64,000 nt of DNA from Orientallactaga sibirica. Taxonomy: Eukaryota > Chordata > Mammalia > Rodentia > Dipodidae. Positions within the stretch are counted from its first letter, which is position 1. Each line of letters begins with the position of its first letter. The notes beneath the pieces were generated by a model. That model saw only the letters and a list, made by a program, of their open reading frames with translations, made no database searches and was not told where the DNA came from. A program made the translations under genes and the position numbers. The stretch lies in the NCBI GenBank assembly GCA_036365145.1, contig JAEOAD010001365.1:5926501-5990500 (forward strand), read 5' to 3'. This document shows positions 12,009 to 22,287 of the stretch, piece by piece.

Positions 12009-12222
12009 TGGGTTGGAGAGCTGGCTTGGCTGTTAAGGCACTTTTCTGAAAGCCAAAGACCCAGGTTCAATTCCTCAGTACCCACATAAGCCAAATGCAC
12101 AAGGTGGCACATGCATGTAGAGTTCGTTTGCAGCAGCTGGGGGCCCTAGTGTACCCATTCTCTCTCTGCTTCTCTCCCTCTCTCTCTCCTTGCTTAAAAA
12201 AATAATAAAAAATAAAATATCA
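12009..12222 (+). mobile_element. B2-type SINE, short form
   Basis: Head GGTTGGAGAGCTGGCTTGGC, B-box equivalent GTTCAATTCCTCAGT, core AAGGTGGCACATGCATG, CT tract and A-rich tail. Confidence 0.85.
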
Positions 12223-12295
12223 AAAAGAGACTTCAAATTCTTTACAAAACTCTGCCCTGAGAAAGCCATGAGATATGCCACTTTCATGTACCCAT

Positions 12296-12660
12296 TGTAG
12301 TAGTTACATTCCTGTTGATGAAACAAAATGCCGGAGCTGAAAACAGGAAAGGTGTGTTTCGGCTTGGGTCATAAAAGGAAGTTTCACCATGGTGAGGAAA
12401 GCAGGCAGAGCAGACAGCTGGGGTGTCATATCTTGTCATATCAGCCGGGAGGGAGCAGCAAGAGTGAACTAGCACTGGTGAGTAGCAGCTGGATCATAAA
12501 ATCCCCAAACCTGCTCACAGTGACGTACCTCCTCCAGCAAGGTTCCACCTCCCAAAAGGCACCACAACTTTCTTCAATTGCCACCAGCCAAAACATCTGA
12601 ATTGCCAAAACATCTGAGCCTATGGGTGTTATGTCATTCAAATGACCATACCCAGGGGCA
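12296..12660 (-). mobile_element. LTR-like interspersed repeat
   Basis: Starts TTGTAGTAGTTACATTCCTG and runs through TTTCACCATGGTGAGG to a terminal GTTATGTCATTCAAATGACC block. It shares layout with the other minus-oriented copies (CCTCCAGCAAGGTTCCACCTC is also seen near 51.36 kb). Confidence 0.5.
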
Positions 12661-12811
12661 CAGATCATTATTTTCATTGCAGTGTTCTTGTGGAATGAGT
12701 TATCCTGGTGTCTGTTAATGGATGGTGGGAAAAGTGGAACGCAGAGATACGTGGATGGTAGAATACCATAATTTTATTTGAAAGAATAAAGTTGGTTTCC
12801 AAAAGAAATAA

Positions 12812-12946
12812 CTTGGGCTGGAGAAGTGGCTTAGTTTTATGTAGGTATTGGGATATTGAACCTGTGAAGTCTAAGGACCCTGATTCAATTCCCCAGTACT
12901 TATGTAAAGCCAGATGCACAAGGTGGCACATGCATCTGTAGTTCAT
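12812..12946 (+). mobile_element. B2-type SINE, 3'-truncated
   Basis: Head GGGCTGGAGAAGTGGCTTAG through ATCTGTAGTTCATTT, then cut off by the next SINE. The head carries a short extra insertion. Confidence 0.8.
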
Positions 12947-13172
12947 TTGGGCTGAAGAGTTGGCTTAGTGATTAAGGCACTTGCTTGCAAAGCCAAAGGA
13001 TCCAGGTTCAATTCCCAGGACTCACAAAAAAGCCAGATGCACAAGGTGGCTCACATGTCTGGAGTTCATTTGCAGTGTCTGGATGCCCTGGCATACCCAT
13101 TCTCTCTCTTTCTCTCTACCTGCCTATCTCCCCCTAATAAATAAATAAAAAAAAATAAAGTATTAAAAAAAG
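12947..13172 (+). mobile_element. B2-type SINE inserted in tandem
   Basis: Starts immediately after the truncated copy at 12812-12946 (GGGCTGAAGAGTTGGCTTAG) and ends in AATAAATAAATAAAAAAAA. The position suggests insertion into, and replacement of, the 3' part of the older copy. Confidence 0.85.
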
Positions 13173-13174
13173 AG

Positions 13175-13780
13175 AGAGACATATTCTAGCTACGAAACAA
13201 AATGTGTTAAACTAGGGCTGCTCATGACAGAACAGAAGTGTTGCAGTTGGCCGGTTGGACTTATACTAGGCAGTGGGATATGAACAAAGCTTCTGTTCCC
13301 ATGCATCAGAGGTGAGCTCTGAACTTATCTTCTCTGGTAGGGTTTTAACACTTCTGTAAACGTCGTAAACATTCAGTTAACCGTAGACAAGATCCTACGT
13401 TAAGCAGTGCCAAGTCCTCCTTCATGTAAATGGGCCATCCTTTCCTTTTCTTATTCTTTGTTCTGCCCTTTATTCCTATCACTCTGATTTAATTATACTT
13501 ACTATTTGTTTCTCTCCTCTGCTTGCTTTTTAGCTACAATCCTCTGGCTTCTTACTTTAGAGAGACTGACTTAGAGATGATGCTATGCATTCTTACTTGT
13601 CATAGGCCGATGTGAATTAATGTCATCCCGCTTGATGTGTGGTAGGAGCTTTTCAATGGGGCTCTCCACTGATGTCAGCATATGGTTCAATTTAAATGCT
13701 ATGAACACAATGTATTGTCAGATTTAGTTTAAAGAATTAGATGTCATTCAAAAGCTATGAATGGACAGACATCTCTTTCA
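13175..13780. other. Unassigned AT-rich sequence, no gene seen
   Basis: No SINE, LTR or coding signature. AT-rich, with short CT-rich runs near 13500. Confidence 0.4.
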
Positions 13781-13966
13781 GATTCTTTTCCTTCTCTCCT
13801 TCTTTCTGGTAGATGTAGGGTTATTGGTATTATTCCCCTTTATCCAGTTGGCTATTGAAGGGGAAGACCTGTTGAAATGCTTTCAAGTTGACCTCATTTT
13901 CAAAATATACGAATGACCCTTGAAAGTATAGTCTTACTGACCTCATTTTCTTTTCCAAAACATTTA

Positions 13967-14181
13967 TTTATTTATATATTTATTTATTTAAGATAGATAG
14001 AGAGAGGCAGATATAGAGAAAGAGAGAATGGGTGTGCTAAGGCCTCTAGCCAATGCAAATGAAGTCCAGACGCATGTGCCTCCTTGTGTATCTGGTTTAT
14101 GTGGGTCCTGGGGAAGCAAACCTGGGTCCTTTGGCTTTGCAGGCAAGTGCCTTAATGACTAAGCCATCTTTCCACCCCAGT
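13967..14181 (-). mobile_element. B2-type SINE, short form
   Basis: Reverse-complement copy with a TTTATTTA tail, GATAGATAGAGAGAGGCAG, and the diverged terminus CCATCTTTCCACCCC. Confidence 0.85.
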
Positions 14182-14526
14182 GACTTCATTTTCTGAAGAC
14201 ATTTTCACGTGACAGAGGAGAATAGGGTGATTTATTTTCATTTCTGTGTTTAGCATATGACATTCCATTGTGCAATAGCTTTCATCATTTCTGATGAGAA
14301 ATTAGCAAAATTTACATGCTTGTTTCCTTGATGTAAAAAGAAAAAGCTTTTCTTTTTGGCTGATTTTTTAAATTTTATTTTTAATTATAAATATTTTCAG
14401 GCTATGTTTTTTGCCTGTGAACATGAGATAGACATAGAGGTATGCCTTTCTGCTTGTTTGGTCTTTGAATTTTTTAGATATCTGTGTTGCTAATGTTCTC
14501 AAATTTTCAAATTTTTAGTCATTTTT

Positions 14527-14742
14527 ACAAAAATATTTTATTTTTATTTATTAGAGAATGAGAGAGAGGGAGAGAGAAAGAGAACATGAGAATAGGCACA
14601 CCAGACCCTCTAGCTATTGCAAACAAACTCCAGAAGCATGTGCCACCTTGTGCATCTGGCTTATGTGGGATCTGGAGAATCAAACCTGGGTCCTTAGGCT
14701 TCACAGGCAAGTGCCTTAACCACTAATCCATCTCTCCAGCCC
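14527..14742 (-). mobile_element. B2-type SINE with clear target-site duplication
   Basis: Complete reverse-complement element flanked by the 11-bp direct repeat TAGTCATTTTT at 14516-14526 and 14743-14753. The intact duplication shows simple retroposition into the L1 remnant. Confidence 0.9.
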
Positions 14743-14754
14743 TAGTCATTTTTT

Positions 14755-14908
14755 ATTTTTTTGGTTTTTCGAGGTAGGGTGTCACTCTGTCTCAGGCTGA
14801 CCTGGAATTTACTATGTAGTCTCAGGGTGGTCTCGGACTCATGGCGATCCTCCTACCTCTTCCTCCCGAGTGCTGGGATTAAAGACGTGCACCACCAAGC
14901 CCTGCGAT
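14755..14908 (-). mobile_element. B1 SINE, reverse
   Basis: Good B1 match: TTTTTCGAGGTAGGGTGTCA, CTCAGGCTGACCTGGAATTT, TATGTAGTCTCAGGGTGGTC, GAGTGCTGGGATTAAAGACG. The phrase ACTATGTAGTCTCAGG is typical of the B1 subfamily in this window. Confidence 0.9.
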
Positions 14909-15839
14909 TTTTTAAATTATATATTTTTATTCTTCAGTTTCTCTCCCCTTCTAATATAACAGTTACATACATGTACTTAAACCACTTGATTAGACTACAT
15001 AGGTCTCTGCTAATATTTTCTTTCTTAGTGCCTAGTAAAGTGCCTCAGATTCAATGAATTTTCTTTCTTTCGATATTTTTTCTTTCTACATTTTCCAATG
15101 AGCTATAATTAACCCTTCCCAGTGAGGGTTTTAATTTCTGTCACTGTGTTTCCTTCTCTGAATTTCTCCTTAGTTAATTTTAACAACTCTTTATTCTTTA
15201 TAGAGACTTTTTGGTCACTTATCTTATTCAAATTTCTTTTTCACTTTTGAATATAAAGTATGTAAAATTTCTGTGTCCTAATTTCCCCAGTTGTGTAATA
15301 TTCTATACCAAAATTTTGTTTGTTGTTCTTGGTTATGTAGTAAATTTCTCTTCCTTGCATATTTGATAATTTTTCACCTGTGTGCTAGATGTGAGTGCTA
15401 TGTAGTTGAGGATGTATTTTTCTGTCTTTGTCTAGATAGTGTTGAGTTTGTTCACAGTTTTCTTGAAGGTAAGTTTTATGACATCAGCAGTTGTATTTTT
15501 AGGCCTTGTTAGGGCGGGAATGAAGGTATTCTTAATCTGAGATGGATATATCTTACTTGAAGTTGAGCTGCATCAGTTGAGTCCTTGGAATGCTTAAAGC
15601 CACATCTCCATCACAGCTTGTTCCAACTCCTGTGATTTCTGCTGCTCTGTACGGCTGTGTAGCTGCTTCCTCTGGGTTAAACACGGCCATTGCACTGGGC
15701 TTGTGTTTGTTCCAACACCCCCTTTGTTCTCCTTCCCTCTGCCAACTTGTCCTTGTATCCCTTCCAAACAGTCTCCCTTCTCTCTCGGTCTGTTTGGACT
15801 CTGCTGAAATGAGATCTTTGAATGTCTACCAATGACTTG

Positions 15840-16120
15840 AAAGAGTGATAAATGTCAGCAGTCATCAGAACACAATGAAAACCTTAGTTAGAGAGCTGTG
15901 TGCTCACTAGCATTTAAAAGGCCTCTGCTGTCAGACGCTGGCTGTGGTCCGCACCTGTCAGAGCTCTCATGCTAATGTAACATGGCGCCACCCTGTTAGA
16001 AAGGCACCCTGCAGTTCCATCCCTAGCCCAGCCATTTTCTCAGAAGGAATCAAAGCACATGCCTGAAGAAGACTTGTGCACAATGGGACACAGCAACTTT
16101 TTCACTGTAGCTTAAAAACT
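15840..16120 (-). mobile_element. Old L1 fragment, part 1 of a nested locus
   Basis: From about 16020 the text AGCCATTTTCTCAGAAGGAATC, GACTTGTGCACAATGGGACA and GTAGCTTAAAAACTAGAAGC resembles the well-known old L1 segment with sequence of the type 'AGCCAAAAAGTGGAAACAACCC'. The element continues at about 17420 after a block of younger insertions. Orientation inferred, not certain. Confidence 0.5.
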
Positions 16121-16127
16121 AGAAGCA

Positions 16128-16256
16128 ACTTTAGGCATGGTAGCCCCCACCTGTCATCCTAGCACTTGGTGTAGAAGCAGAGGATTGGAAAGTTGAGGCC
16201 AGCATGGGCTATACTTGAGACCTTGTCTCAAAAAAAAAAAAAAAAAAAAAAGAAAA
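16128..16256 (+). mobile_element. Old B1 SINE with long poly-A
   Basis: TTTAGGCATGGTAGCCCCCA, CATCCTAGCACTTGG, GAGGCCAGCATGGGC and CCTTGTCTC followed by an A-run of about 22 and a second A-run. More diverged than the copies at 21.5 and 53.0 kb. Confidence 0.75.
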
Positions 16257-16258
16257 AA

Positions 16259-16535
16259 AAGATTGGGGAGATGGCTTAGCTGTTAAGGTGCTTGCCTGTC
16301 AAGCCTAAAATGCCCATTCAATTCTCCAGGTCCCATGTTTAGCAGACGCAAAAAGTGACGCAAGGGCACAATGCTGCATTTGCCCACAGGGGGAAGCACA
16401 TGTCTGGAATTTGGTCACAGTGGCTGAGAGGTGACTGGCACACCCTCTCTCTCTCTCTCTCCCTCCCTTTCTTCCTCTCTCTGTTTCTTTCTCTCTCAAA
16501 AACAAACAAAAAAACCATAAAATAAAATAAATGAA
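16259..16535 (+). mobile_element. B2-type SINE, long form
   Basis: Carries the extra segment (AAAAGTGACGCAAGGGCACA, ATGCTGCATTTGCCCACAGG) absent from the short form. Its CTCF-like position has decayed to CCCACAGGGGGAAGCA. A CT-rich stretch and an AAACAAACAAA tail follow. Confidence 0.85.
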
Positions 16536-16569
16536 TAACCCCAAACTACAAGCAATCTAGACATTCCTT

Positions 16570-16712
16570 ATAAAGTAAAACAGACTGCCTGGGGGTTTGA
16601 CTCTGTAGTAAAGCACTTGTCTAGAATCCAACAGTGAGGGCTGGGCTGTGACTTAGCAATGGAGACCTCACCTAGCATGTGGAAGCCCTGGGTTGCAGTC
16701 CTAGGACCTGTT
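16570..16712 (+). mobile_element. ID-like SINE with duplicated head
   Basis: GTAAAGCACTTGTCTAGAAT followed by CAACAGTGAGGGCTGGG is one head unit of the type amplified at 33.9 and 50.4 kb. A second head (GTGACTTAGCAATGGAGACC) and the B-box region (CTGGGTTGCAGTCCTAGG) follow. This is a two-unit version of the larger arrays. Confidence 0.65.
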
Positions 16713-17058
16713 GCTGTCAGATCCACATTGCTGGCAGAAATCACCTGACCAAGAGCAGCTTTTGGGAAAAAATGATTTATTTTGGCTTACAGACTCGAGG
16801 GGAAGCTCCATAATAGCAGGGAGAAATGATGGCATAAGCAGAAGGTGGACATCAGCCCCTGACCAACATCAAGTAGACAACAGGAACAGGAGAGTGGGCC
16901 AAACACTGGCAAGGGGACACTGGCTATAACACCCATAAGCCCATCTCCAACAATACACTGCCTCCAGAAGGGGTTAATTCCCAAATCTCCATCAGCTGGG
17001 AACCCAGCATTCAGAACACCTAAGTTTATGGAGGACACTGAATCAAACCACCACATTC
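16710..17058 (-). mobile_element. LTR-like repeat, copy 1 of a tandem pair
   Basis: Runs from TGTTGCTGTCAGATCCACAT to a terminal TGAATCAAACCACCAC. Internal blocks: AATGATTTATTTTGGCTTAC, GGGGAAGCTCCATAATAGC, GGGACACTGGCTATAACACC. In reverse this gives a CCAAAATAAA polyadenylation-like site near the end, consistent with an ERVL-MaLR-type solo LTR. Confidence 0.6.
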
Positions 17059-17092
17059 TGCTCCCCCCCCACCCCGCCCCTCCAGCTACTAT

Positions 17093-17407
17093 TACTGTTG
17101 CAGTCAGGTTCACATTGCTGGTAGAAATCACTCAAAAAAAAAAAAAAAAAAAAAAAGCAGCTTGTGGGGAAAAAAAAGAGGCTCAGGGGGAAGCTCCATG
17201 GTGGCAGGGGAGAACGATGACATGTAGACAACAGGAACAGGAGAGTGTGCCAAACACTGGCAAGGGGACACTGGCTATAACACCCAAAAGCCCACCCCTA
17301 ACAACACACTGCCTCCAGTAGGCATTAATTCCCAGTTGCCATTAGCTGGGGAGACTAGCATTCAAAATACCTAAGTTTATGGGGGTGCCTGAATCAAACC
17401 CCCACAG
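17093..17407 (-). mobile_element. LTR-like repeat, copy 2 of a tandem pair
   Basis: Same element as the preceding one, starting CTGTTGCAGTCAGGTTCACA and ending TGAATCAAACCCCCAC. An A-run of about 23 sits at 17134-17156. The segment corresponding to 16828-16872 of copy 1 is missing (GATGACATG joins directly to TAGACAACAGG). Confidence 0.6.
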
Positions 17408-17419
17408 TACCACAGAGGG

Positions 17420-17715
17420 AGAGCAGGAGATGGATGGAAGGTTGTGGCAGAGTCATACAATGGAATACAGCTCAGCAGTGAATCCCACAGCAGACTCTCA
17501 GAACACTTGTGCTTATGGAAGCCAGGGGCGATGAGGGTTGTATTTGCACAGAGTTTGAGACTGGGAAGACGATGGGCACAAACAAGAGAGTGGTGGTATC
17601 TAGGGTGGGTGAGAAGGCAGGCTGGCTGAGCAGCCATGAAAAGGAACTTTCTGACGTGACAGAAGTGTATCATGTACTTGGGTGAACCTTGCTGGGTGCA
17701 CATTCTATCCCCCTG
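17420..17715 (-). mobile_element. Old L1 fragment, part 2 of the nested locus
   Basis: TCATACAATGGAATACAGCTC and ATGAAAAGGAACTTTCTGAC, then GGAAGCCAGGGGCGATGAGG and GTTTGAGACTGGGAAGACG, recall the old L1 3' region in the same orientation as 15840-16120. The 128-codon minus-strand frame here lacks any family signature. Confidence 0.5.
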
Positions 17716-17719
17716 TGTC

Positions 17720-18180
17720 ATTAGATGGGGGAGTGGGAATAATGGTACAGTACATGGGCACACAGTGGCCTTATTTGGACATGGCCGGGCTCAGACCCCA
17801 CTGCAACCCCTGCCAAGCTCCTTGTGAGGCCCATACTTACACAGCTCTTCTCCTGGCTCACTATAGTGGATTTGGCAAACCACACATCCATTCTCATAGT
17901 CCTTGATGTCATTCCTTCATTTTATTGGCCTCTTTTATGGGGCTAGAAAGCTGGGGGGGGGTGGAGTTTAAGGACGTAGGGGATCAGAGGTCTTGGTTTG
18001 ACCTTGAACCCAAGATCTCTGGAGATGGGCCCAGTTATCTGCGAGGAGACTCAGGCCAGGCCCTACTGGGTCTGTTGATGCTAATGGTAATAAGCACCTA
18101 TTAGCCCGAGTAGAGTAGGAAGAGAAAGAGATCAAGCTTTCCTTGCCCTGCCTCTCTTCCCACCTCCTTTATTAATTTTT
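17720..18180. other. Unassigned sequence, no gene seen
   Basis: Moderately GC-rich with a G-run at about 17952-17961. No repeat or exon recognised. Confidence 0.4.
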
Positions 18181-18182
18181 AA

Positions 18183-18303
18183 TATTTTTAGATTTTATGA
18201 AATGAAGTCACCAGGTTGCCCATGCTGGCCTTGAACTCTGGATTCCCCTGCTTCAGTCGCCCAAGGCCTGGGATGACAGATGCATGGCATCACACTGGGC
18301 AGG
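18183..18303 (-). mobile_element. Old B1 SINE, reverse
   Basis: CACCAGGTTGCCCATGCTGG, CTTGAACTCTGGATTCCCC and GCCTGGGATGACAGATGCAT match a diverged reverse-complement B1. Confidence 0.7.
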
Positions 18304-18416
18304 AACCGTGTCCCTTCGTAAAATGAATGCAAGTCCAAGGCTCACTGTGGGGTGGGGAGCTTGGAATGGGGATTGTCAATGTGAAGCCCACCTTCCCCCT
18401 TTACAAAACTTGTTTA

Positions 18417-18630
18417 AGGGCTGGAGAGATGGCTCAGGAGTTAAGACATAGCCTGGGAAGCTAAAGGACCCAGGTTAGATTCCCCAGGATCCATGTAAAC
18501 CAGATGTACAAGGTGACACGTGTCTGGAGTTCATTTGCAGTGGCTGGAGGCCCTGGCACACCTGATTTCTCTATCTGCCTCTTTCTCTTTCTCCCTCAAA
18601 TAAATAAATAGAAATAAAATATTTAAAAAG
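18417..18630 (+). mobile_element. B2-type SINE, short form
   Basis: Head GGGCTGGAGAGATGGCTCAG, B-box equivalent GTTAGATTCCCCAGG, core GTGTCTGGAGTTCATTTGCA, tail AAATAAATAAATAGAAATAAA. Confidence 0.9.
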
Positions 18631-18810
18631 AGGGCTGGAGAGATGGCTTTTAAGATAAGGTGTTCGCCTGCAAAGCCAAAGGATCCCGTTTGATTCTCCA
18701 GGACCCACATAAGCCAGATGCACCAGGGTGTGCATGCATCTGGAGTTCATTTGCAGTGGCTGGAGGCCCTAGCATGCCCATTCTCTCTCTCTCAAATAAA
18801 TAATATATTT

Positions 18811-18862
<52 letters not shown>

Positions 18863-18863
18863 A
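18631..18863 (+). mobile_element. B2-type SINE with TA-microsatellite tail
   Basis: Follows the previous SINE directly. Its A-rich tail has turned into a (TA)n run of about 42 bp at 18815-18856, a common fate of SINE tails. Confidence 0.9.
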
Positions 18864-18864
18864 T

Positions 18865-20220
18865 AACTTGTTTTAAAAGGTCCAAGGGATGCATCTCTTT
18901 CCTTCCCTTCTCTATGGTGTTGATTTTGGCTCATGATGTTTTCACTGCTCACTGGGCTTTCTGGACAGCCAAGCTGATTTCCTCATGAAGACTGGGATAG
19001 AGCTGGGACACTCCCGCATTCCTGCACAGGGGAGAAGCCACTTCCAGCTATTCCATCTCAGACCCCTCAGATCTATCAGAGCTCTGCCAGCCCTCTTTGT
19101 CACAGGCTGACTAAAACCCACCAAGTTCTGAAAGAAAAAGGCAGTTTAATTAATTAATTAGCAAAATAATTTAAAAAACCCCCAAACCTTGATCTTTGTA
19201 TTATCCACACAAGTCAAAATACATGTGTTGGCCAAAGACAAAAATAAATAGCAGGGGGAGAAGGAGGCTGGAATCCCCCTGGTTAGAGGAAAGGAAATGC
19301 GCACGGGGCTGTGTTCGTGTCTCAGGGCATCCCCCTCTGTGAATACCCACACACAATACAAAGAATATTTAGGCCAAAAGGTGTTTTTGGAGTCTGTGCT
19401 TCTATTTCAGCTGTAGTTTCACTTGCAAAGCTGATGCAAGATTTAATAAAAATTTCAGAAACCAAGAATAGAGCATTTCCTAACAATTACTTTTAAAAAA
19501 TAATTAATTAAAAAAATTTAATAATAACAATTAAAAAATAAATCCCTACCTTCAAAACTGACTGCAACACTGCAGGGGGAAAAAAAGTGTTTCTCATCTT
19601 CCTATCTTAACTCCAGCCACCTCTACCTTCCTACATCTTCATAAAATGTATACGGAGCTAATTTTGAACGTGCCCTTTATGACTATGTCACAGTTGTAAT
19701 ATTGTCATGTTCTGAAGGAGTAATTAAAGATTTACTTAGATTTATGAGACTTTATCATTATCAATAGGGTTAAGGAATGCCGGGGAGACACATTGGTGGA
19801 AAATTTTACTCAGCACTTTTGGAAGCAACGAGAGTCCTGGCATTACTTTAGTGCTAAGAAAAAAAAAAAAAAAGTCTGTTGGGCACGAATCTATGGCCCT
19901 TTATTAGAAAGGTACTCCACAGACGTTCAGTCAAAGCAGGCGGCCTCTCTCCACCAGGAGCAGGAAGCAGGAGAAGCGAAACGGCTTGCTCATCAGCATG
20001 CGTGAGATGGAGTCATCAGATCCCACCGTGGAGGGTAGTGACCGCTTCCTGTCCCTTTGTGAAGTTGGGCCACATTACACATGCACAGATGTGCCATTAA
20101 AACAACAGGACATGGCTTTGAAAGGACTCTCATTCAACCTGCCTTGCCCTTCGCTGCCCACTGCATGGGCTGGGAGAATCCCAGTCTGCTTCCCAACCCG
20201 CTATCTCCTCGTGGTCCCTG
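18865..20220. other. Low-repeat AT-rich block
   Basis: After about 150 bp of mixed sequence, 19130-19790 is AT-rich and free of recognised transposons, with runs such as TTTAATTAATTAATTAGC and AAAATAATTAATTAAAAA. An A-run lies at 19859-19873. From 19900 to 20220 it is GC-richer. No exon is apparent; 19130-19790 is a candidate conserved non-coding element. Confidence 0.35.
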
Positions 20221-20223
20221 CCA

Positions 20224-20256
20224 CCCTCCCTCCCCCCCACCCCCCCGCCCCCCGCC
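20224..20256 (-). other. Candidate G-quadruplex
   Basis: The plus strand is C-rich: CCC, CCCCCCC, CCCCCCC and CCCCCC tracts separated mostly by single bases. The minus strand therefore has four or more long G-tracts with one- or two-base loops, a strong quadruplex-forming pattern. Confidence 0.6.
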
Positions 20257-20669
20257 TCTGAGCCAGGTGAGCCTATGGGAAGCAGGTGTCCACAGCAGCA
20301 GGTTTTCTTGCTGCTCTGCCTGGGCTTTCATTTCCCTTCCTCAGGGCAACTTCTAGTCAAGGCAAGCGAGACAAGCCACCGAGTGCCATTTCTCATGCGA
20401 CATATTTTTTTCAGAAAAATAAATGAGCAACTGGGACCCTGTGGCACGGCACCCCTTCTTCAGGCTGGGCAAGGAAAATGCACACATTGATTAAGCTGTC
20501 ATGTGACAGACAGCAGCCACATTGGGGAACCCTAGAATTATTTTGTCCTCTGCTGGCCCCTGCGGGTCACTCGTCCTTCTGACTTTCTATCTGTATTGGC
20601 CAAGGCTCCCAGAGGGGCCATGACGAGCAGATGAAGTCTCGAGATACATGGAAGGTACGTAAGGTGATG

Positions 20670-20800
20670 ACAGATTACAATAGATGATAGATGATTGATA
20701 GATGGATAGATGACAGAGAGATAGATGATAGAGAGATAGATGATAGAGTGATAGATGATAGAGAGAGATAGATGATAGATAGCTAATAGATAAATTTAGA
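20670..20800 (+). repeat. GATA-type microsatellite, imperfect
   Basis: Interrupted GATAGATGATAGA repeats, with intervening AGAGAGATAG units, forming a compound simple repeat. Confidence 0.85.
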
Positions 20801-21029
20801 CAGGTGGATAATACAGATAGGTAGAAAAATCATACACATGTAAATGATAGACGAGAGGTACGGAATAGAGTAGGTAGGAAAATTACACGCAATAGGGGAT
20901 GGAATAGAGAGAGCATACACAGATAAATCACAAATGGTGATTGCAGCAAACACTGACTTCAACTGCAGAGGGGTTGTGGCAGGGTGTGGGACACTGGTGG
21001 CTGTCACTAACCTAACCCTCAGTGATGTT

Positions 21030-21370
21030 TTCTCTTTGCTGTCAACTTGACTGGATTTGGAATCACCTGGGAGACACATCTCTGGGGACAGCTGTGAGAG
21101 CATTTCCAGAGAGGTTTAACTGAAGAGAGATTTGAACCTCACCGTGAGTGGTACGGTGCCATAGGCTGGGGTCTCAGACTACATAGAAGAAGAATGTGAG
21201 CCGAGCCCCAGCATTTGTCAGTGTGACCAGCTGCCTCCAGCTCTTGCGCCGCGACTTCCTCATGACGTGATGGACCGGACCCTCAAACTGTGAGCCAGGC
21301 TAACGCCTTCCTCTCGTCCTTAAGCTGCTTTGGTTAAGGACCTCGTCACAGCGACAAGCAAAGCAATGAC
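21030..21370 (+). mobile_element. LTR-like interspersed repeat, forward
   Basis: Begins GCTGTCAACTTGACTGGATT, GGAATCACCTGGGAGACACA; ends GCTTTGGTTAAGGACCTCGT, CACAGCGACAAGCAAAG. Same family as 4925-5335. It retains several CpGs, so it may be one of the younger copies. Confidence 0.6.
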
Positions 21371-21519
21371 TTCTTCTGGCTTCCCCTTGGTGTCCAGCAG
21401 GCAGCTGACCCCATCACCGGTCAGGACATAAGGCTCCATCTCTGTTATTCGCCAGTTTGAAGCATCCACAAGGCAGTGGCCATTTCTTACTTCATGGAAT
21501 TAGTTTTAAAATAAAACGA

Positions 21520-21683
21520 TGAGCCGGGCATGGCGGCGCACGCCTTTAATCCCAGCACTCGGGAGGCAGAGGTAGGAGGATGGCCATGAGTTCATAGTGA
21601 ATTCCAGGTCAGCCCGAGCTAGAGCGAGACCCTACCTGGAAAAACCAAAATAAATAAATAAACAAATAAATAAATAAATAGTA
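21520..21683 (+). mobile_element. B1 SINE, forward, well preserved
   Basis: GCCGGGCATGGCGGCGCACG, CCTTTAATCCCAGCACTCGG, GAGGCAGAGGTAGGAGGATG, AGTGAATTCCAGGTCAGCCC, GAGCGAGACCCTACCTGG, then an (AAAT)n tail. High CpG retention points to a young copy. Confidence 0.95.
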
Positions 21684-21907
21684 AATAAATAAGACAATGA
21701 AAAGCATAGGCCACCAGGAATGACTTGGATAAATACCCCTCATGGTCTCATGCAGCAAAAGCTCAGTCCTCAGTACGCAGTGTTACCGGGAGATGGTGGA
21801 GACTGAGGGTGGAGCCGAAGGGGAGGGAGTAAAGAGGTCATTGGGGTGTACTTTGAAAGGGATTATGGGAACTCTGCACTCTTTCTCTTCTCTTCTTTTT
21901 CCTTTGG

Positions 21908-22060
21908 TTTGTGTTTTGAGACAGGATTCTCTCTGTGTAACCCAAGTTGCCTTAAAGTCACAGTTCTTTGGCCTCACACTCCTAAGACCTGGCATTAATG
22001 GTTTATGCCACCATTCTAAGAAGCCTAGGATTGCAGGCATGCGCCACAGCACCAGCCCTC
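21908..22060 (-). mobile_element. Old B1 SINE with insertion
   Basis: TGTTTTGAGACAGGATTCTC, TGTAACCCAAGTTGCCTTAA and AGCCTAGGATTGCAGGCATG correspond to a reverse B1, with extra sequence in the middle. The 159- and 117-codon frames here overlap the repeat and its flank. Confidence 0.65.
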
Positions 22061-22287
22061 TTCCTTTGACTTCCCGCTGCCTCCGAGAAGCAGTCTCCTC
22101 CACCACTTGCTCCCACCCGAATGTCTTCCTTGCCATAGGCCCTCAAGGAAATGCTGCAACTGGCCATGGACAAAACCTCTGCAACGATGAGCCGAACGAC
22201 CCTTGTATCTTTTCACCCTGACGCGTCGCAGGTACTTGTTACTCTGCATCAAGAGTTCCCTGACTTGAGCTGAGCCTAAAAGCACAG

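Larger units (their letters stand above)
13880..15570 (-). mobile_element. Second old L1 remnant, reverse, with SINE insertions
   Basis: Text such as TTTCTGATGAGAAATTAGC (14289) and TTTTTGGCTGATTTTTTAAA (14354) resembles the reverse complement of old L1 around the start of ORF2 and upstream. The sequence from 14910 to 15560 keeps the T-rich bias of old L1 5' material. It is split by two B2-type SINEs and one B1. No intact L1 frame remains. Confidence 0.5.
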
